Below, in pieces: positions 60,217-64,000 of a stretch of DNA of 64,000 nucleotides. Position numbers and translations under genes: made by a program. Position 1 is the stretch's first letter. Every line of letters starts with the position of its first letter. The notes under the pieces are model-generated. The model was not told where the DNA came from and made no database searches. It saw only the letters and a list, made by a program, of their open reading frames with translations. The stretch is from Ptiloglossa arizonensis (taxonomy: Eukaryota > Arthropoda > Insecta > Hymenoptera > Colletidae), in contig NC_135055.1 of NCBI RefSeq assembly GCF_051014685.1, positions 11,520,001 to 11,584,000 of the forward strand, given 5' to 3'.

Positions 60217-62096
60217 TACATTCTTTGTGTACAATATTGTAACTGCCATCGAGACGAGCTCAACGATTTGCAACAACACGACCTTCGAGCGACTTCTCTT
60301 TTACAAATGCCAATAATATATTCACGGTTCTGATTACTCGATCGATCGACGTTCTCGAACGACGATCGGCGAGATGAGTCCGGTTCATTTAATACAGATT
60401 CGATTCAACTTGTTGGCTCACGGTTGTTAAACACGTACAATGATGCAAAGCGATCGAAGCTAAGAAATAAATAAATTAGATATTTAATTACGATGTGGTG
60501 TATTACTAACGGTCACACGTATCGCAAACGTGAGATATTTTCTAGCCCGTTGTGCTCTGAAAAGAGTTAATCGAAACAAAAATCTTTTGTTTTTCTTTTT
60601 CCTTTTGTCTCGGAAGATCACGATTGTTCGAATCGTGCACACCGTCGAACAATCTTTTTTTACGCGTACCTTGACCCAATGGAATGTACGTAACGATCAT
60701 CGACGTTCGATAATATTTGTACAGCAGTGTACGCAATCGTACGTATAAAATTTGAAACTGATTCGTTTGTTAAAATTAATACGCAAAGCAATCTTAAATT
60801 TGCACTTTCTAGACGAGAGCACAGCCTCGAGCGGATGATTCGAACACCATCTTAAAATCGCCATATTAGAAAATGCATTCACCGATTTTTAATTCGAGGT
60901 AAAAACCGAAACATTCGATTCCACATGGCAACCATTTTGTTCTACGTTGTTTCGCGAGAAGCCACGATCGGACAATAACGACATTAATATAATATACAAC
61001 AAATTATCGACAAACAAATTATGCCACAGAAGTCTTCTTTCGCAATTACTTCGAACGTCGAAAAACCTAAAAATTACAAAACAAAATCTTCCCGAACGAT
61101 CAATTTCGATGACGAATAACTTGGAATAAAATTAATATTTTTTGATCAAATGAAATTAACTCGTTGAATGGTGGTTACCGATAACCGGTGCTCCAAATTT
61201 TAAACTTTTCTTTCAAAGCGTTTACAAGGAAGGAAATCCAATACTGATAAACTTTCAAATAACGTTACTGTCGTTAGCAATACTATAAAATAACAAGTAT
61301 ACCCACGAATGATTAAATATCTATTTTTCGCACCACAGTTTGAACAAATTTCGAAGACTTTCCTAAACGTGGAAAAAATGGCGCAGCAGTCAACGTGTTA
61401 ATATAACTATTCGAAATATGAATTTCTAACGTGTTAACAGATCAGGATAAAAACACGATTACCGAACGCAAAGATAAGTTAGAAAAACAACGTTAATTTT
61501 CACCACATCCCACCGTTCTGATTGTCCTCCGATTCATCCCGAGACGGATCATCCAGAAATAGAACGTCCCTGTTCGAAAAGTCCGAGGAACGAAAGATGG
61601 CCGAAAATAGACGAGGAAAGACGTATGTATGATTGTTTTACGACAATTCTCTGGAATCAACGAGCCATTACGAAAACGGTCGGCCTTCTCTCCTCCCCAA
61701 TGCTAACAACAAAACGCCTCTCCTGAGCTAGCGAAATGCTTCTGAATGAAGGGAATTTCGAGTTTCGTGGATGTGAATCGTTCGATTCGTTGTGTGGTGC
61801 GTGTACGTACGTGCGTTCGAGAGCACGAGCAAAAGGAAAACGAATGCATGCACTCGCTCGAGAGACTAAATTGATCGAACCCGTTTTGTTTGTGGTCACT
61901 CTTAAAACTCGAGTGACAAAGAATCGTGCTCCCCTTACGCCGATATGTTCGTCTCGAGCGTTTTTCTCTCTGCCCGCTGGCTGTTTCCTCTTTGTTAACT
62001 TACGCACGCACTTTCTCGCATTTCGAAAACGCGAGGTTATTGTTTTGCCTCTTGCTGTAGCAGCCGAATCGTTTTCTCTCTGATGAAACTTTGCAC
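60217..62096. other. No gene recognised; GC-richer at 61500-62080
   Basis: The island 61657-62083 is open for 115 codons on the + strand and 116 on the minus strand, so neither is favoured. The rest is AT-rich. Confidence 0.35.
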
Positions 62097-62097
62097 A

Positions 62098-62128
<31 letters not shown>

Positions 62129-62129
62129 G
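62097..62129 (+). repeat. CT dinucleotide microsatellite
   Basis: CTCTCT-type run of about 33 bases with one TTT interruption. Confidence 0.95.
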
Positions 62130-62198
62130 TTTGAAAAAATACATTTTTGAGTCAATATTTGCACGACACTTCTTTCATCAGGGTAACTGGTGTGGTAC

Positions 62199-62590
62199 AC
62201 GCTGGTATGTATTTAACCAAATACCAGTATCTCAATATTTTGCTACTACTATCTTTAAAATGAAAAAATAATAATATCGAGCTATATATATTAATAATAT
62301 TTAACAGAACACTTACCAGTTCCTCGATATTTTGCTACTACTATCTTTAAAATGAAAAAATAATAATATCGAGCTATATATATTAATAATATTTAACCGA
62401 ATATTTACCAGTACCTCGATATATTGCTACTACTATCTTTAAAATGAAAAAATAATAATATCAAGCTATATATATAAAAATGTAAATATATATATTTAAC
62501 CAAACACTTGCCAGTACCTCAATATTTTGCTACTACTATCTTTAAAATGAAAAAATAATAATATCGAGCTATACATATATATGTTTTACA
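62199..62590 (+). repeat. 92-bp AT-rich tandem repeat, four units
   Basis: TGCTACTACTATCTTTAAAA starts at 62241, 62333, 62425 and 62528 (steps of 92, 92 and 103). The last step is lengthened by an extra TATATAAAAATGTAAATATA. Units share ATAATAATATCGAGCTATAT. Confidence 0.95.
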
Positions 62591-63412
62591 ATAAAAGAAG
62601 TATCGACTAAGAATACAGCAGAAATGAGCGAATTTTCACTGAATTTATTTTTATCGTAATTTCACTGTAAGTCTTATTCTCGGCGAACCTTAAAATTCGC
62701 TTTCTTTTTTAAAAGATTTTTAAACCTGCAGGATACATATTTACGTACGAAAGAATCAGTGTATTACGATGTAACGTTGACATTATTAATTCCCCTGTAA
62801 TTCTATAGAAAATTAAAAATTTCTTGGACCATTGGAGTAATTTGCAACAAGCGGTACATCAATGCCCTTTCATCTTGCTTCTTCTCCAATCTCTCATGAC
62901 ATCATCTTTGTAAACTTATATTTTGTTTCGTTCGGACAAACAAAGTCGTTGAAATAAAAATTAAACAATTCGGAATTATAGTATGCATTAAATTGTGTTT
63001 ACGATAGCACACTTGTGAAATGTATTCAATTTGAGACATTACAAGTTCAGAAAGCACAGTGTAACGCTTATCTTATCGCACGCGATGGACCTCTTCGCAT
63101 TGAGAGTATCTACACCAGTTCAGTAGGCACTGGTCGTGTTACGCTTGCATATGCGATCAAAGTACGTTCAAAGATCATTTTTACCCTCTTGTGAAAAATG
63201 TTCGTGTGAAAAAGAAAATTCGAGGAAATCGAAATAAACTATCAGCACACGGTGCAAATGATCGTCTTGATCGATCGATTAGTTACGAAGATACAGTTTA
63301 CAAAGAATCTTTAGCAACAAGTATTTTACAAAAGTCGAAAAATTTCACGTGAATGCATACGTGTCGTTTAGGAAATCGCTCGTTTTAAGGATACGAACTT
63401 CAACGTACAAAA
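62591..63412 (+). promoter_or_regulatory. 5' flank and presumed promoter/5' UTR of the METTL7-like gene
   Basis: It contains TTCAGTAGG at 63117-63125, which fits the insect initiator TCAGT, 290 bases upstream of the start codon. No TATA box is clear. The sequence just before the start, CAACGTACAAAATGAG, is a good insect start context. An intron within the 5' UTR is possible. Assignment as promoter is inference from position. Confidence 0.3.
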
Positions 63413-63689
63413 ATGAGCATTAGTGATTTGTGGGTACGGGATGTAATCACCAATTACGGAATATACTTATTTATTTTCATTCTCGCGGCAATTTATACAT
63501 GGCAAAAATGGCCGCATATACGGAGGGCCGTTTACAAATCCTACCTAACAGGATTTGAAGTAGAATGCGCGGAACTTTTATCGACTTATAAAGATCACTT
63601 GTTCGAATTTCTGGAACACATTATTTCCAGTGACGAGAGTCTACGATCCAGGAATTGCATCCGTTTGCTCGAGATTGGTGTCAAAACGG
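63413..63689 (+). CDS. METTL7A: METTL7A/B-like methyltransferase, first coding exon (partial gene)
   Basis: METTL7 proteins are SAM-dependent (thiol) methyltransferases anchored in the endoplasmic reticulum or lipid droplets by an N-terminal hydrophobic segment. This exon encodes 92 codons plus one base. Residues about 13-29 (NYGIYLFIFILAAIYTW) form the anchor and are followed by basic KWPHIRR. The family-typical YKDHLFEFLEHI helix is at about 59-70, and RLLEIGVKTG, the start of the SAM-binding strand-loop, is at about 84-93. The glycine loop usually written ExGCGTG appears here as EIGVKTG, keeping the acidic residue and the first and last Gly. Splicing is inferred at ACGG followed by GTATGC (63690), phase 1; reading on instead adds only ten residues and a TAA. 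ATG context is good. The catalytic C-terminal part lies past the window. The ORF is absent from any repeat. Confidence 0.78.
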
Positions 63690-64000
63690 GTATGCATTGC
63701 ATTTGTGTTGATAAATTCGGGTAAAGTTGTTCGAAAACTCGAAACGTTCCAAGGAAAAGAAATATATTAGAATTCTTGTAAATATTGAACTTGAAATGTA
63801 TAAGAATGTTTAACCGATTCGAGATTACCATAATATGAAACTATATCGATAAAAAGATGTTCCTGAAAATGAGAACGAAGAAAAGAAAAAAGTTTCCATA
63901 CTTAAGGATCGACATATACCCTTGTTCGAAAATCATAGAATAAATAATGAAAATCGTTGAAACATTTAACAAAAAACAATTTCTTCTTATATCATACATT
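63690..64000 (+). other. Presumed first intron of the METTL7-like gene
   Basis: AT-rich sequence after the GTATGC donor with no further recognisable exon up to the window edge. This fits an intron whose acceptor lies beyond 64000. Confidence 0.55.

Noticed and set aside
61657..62083. 115-codon + and 116-codon - open frames
   Set aside because: Opposite-strand mirror frames caused by few AT-type stops; no motif.
1..64000. tRNA, rRNA, known miRNA and (TTAGG)n telomeric repeats
   Set aside because: Looked for TTCGAATCC-type T-arms, rRNA-like blocks, common insect miRNA seeds and TTAGG runs; none convincing. A tRNAscan/Infernal run would be decisive.

Overview
The window reads as non-coding-rich animal DNA, most likely from a hymenopteran insect and perhaps a bee. 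It is AT-rich but full of TCGA and CGA-type CpG, as unmethylated hymenopteran intergenic and intronic DNA is. It has no prokaryotic operons, has intron-style coding pieces with GT/AG borders, and is littered with short mariner-like, copia and foldback elements and many local tandem repeats. The organism call is inference from style and from one recognisable insect-like gene.

Only one gene is recognised with confidence. At the right edge (63413-63689, + strand) is the first coding exon of a METTL7A/B-type membrane-anchored methyltransferase. It has an N-terminal hydrophobic anchor and the start of the SAM-binding motif, and it ends at a GT donor; the rest lies beyond 64000. At the left edge (1-225, + strand) is what looks like the last coding exon of a single-pass membrane protein. 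Its 3' end has been tandemly duplicated twice more (118-935). The 60 kb between behaves as a gene desert or very long intron. A handful of short open segments with plausible splice sites or start codons are listed at low confidence (16726-16838, 18251-18439, 22463-22708, 27732-27938, 30393-30575, 33468-33563 minus, 38747-38923, 38911-39014, 42553-42780, 45788-45880, 53339-53707). None matches a family I can name.

Mobile DNA. A degenerate Ty1/copia element lies on the minus strand at 14564-16204, with two LTRs, a CTTAT target-site duplication, a polypurine tract, a zinc-knuckle remnant and the GAG-pre-integrase motif; reverse transcriptase is deleted. A possible piggyBac C-terminal remnant lies at 12700-12840. 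Two 131-132 bp mariner-type MITEs of one family lie at 37771-37901 and 60085-60216. A second mariner-type family with the TIR core GGTTGTTCGATAAGTTTT is scattered over about nine places. There is a foldback element (10150-10420), a TIR element (55472-55908), and a pair of 18-bp inverted repeats around a GC-rich block (56734-56974).

Tandem repeats are the dominant structure. A 16-bp satellite occurs as two blocks (about 0.25 and 1.1 kb) sharing a flank. Other arrays have units of 34, 42, 44, 45, 46, 88, 89, 92, 138, 141, 144, about 160, 200, 246 and about 340-380 bp. Many units fall near one, two or three times 44-48 bp. GC-richer islands (for example 10.9-11.4, 27.0-27.9, 28.4-28.9, 38.5-39.2, 46.1-46.7, 49.9-50.4, 51.9-52.4, 53.2-53.8, 56.7-57.0 and 61.5-62.1 kb) are the best places to look for enhancers or unrecognised exons. 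I found no rRNA, tRNA, CRISPR array or obvious undescribed multi-gene system.
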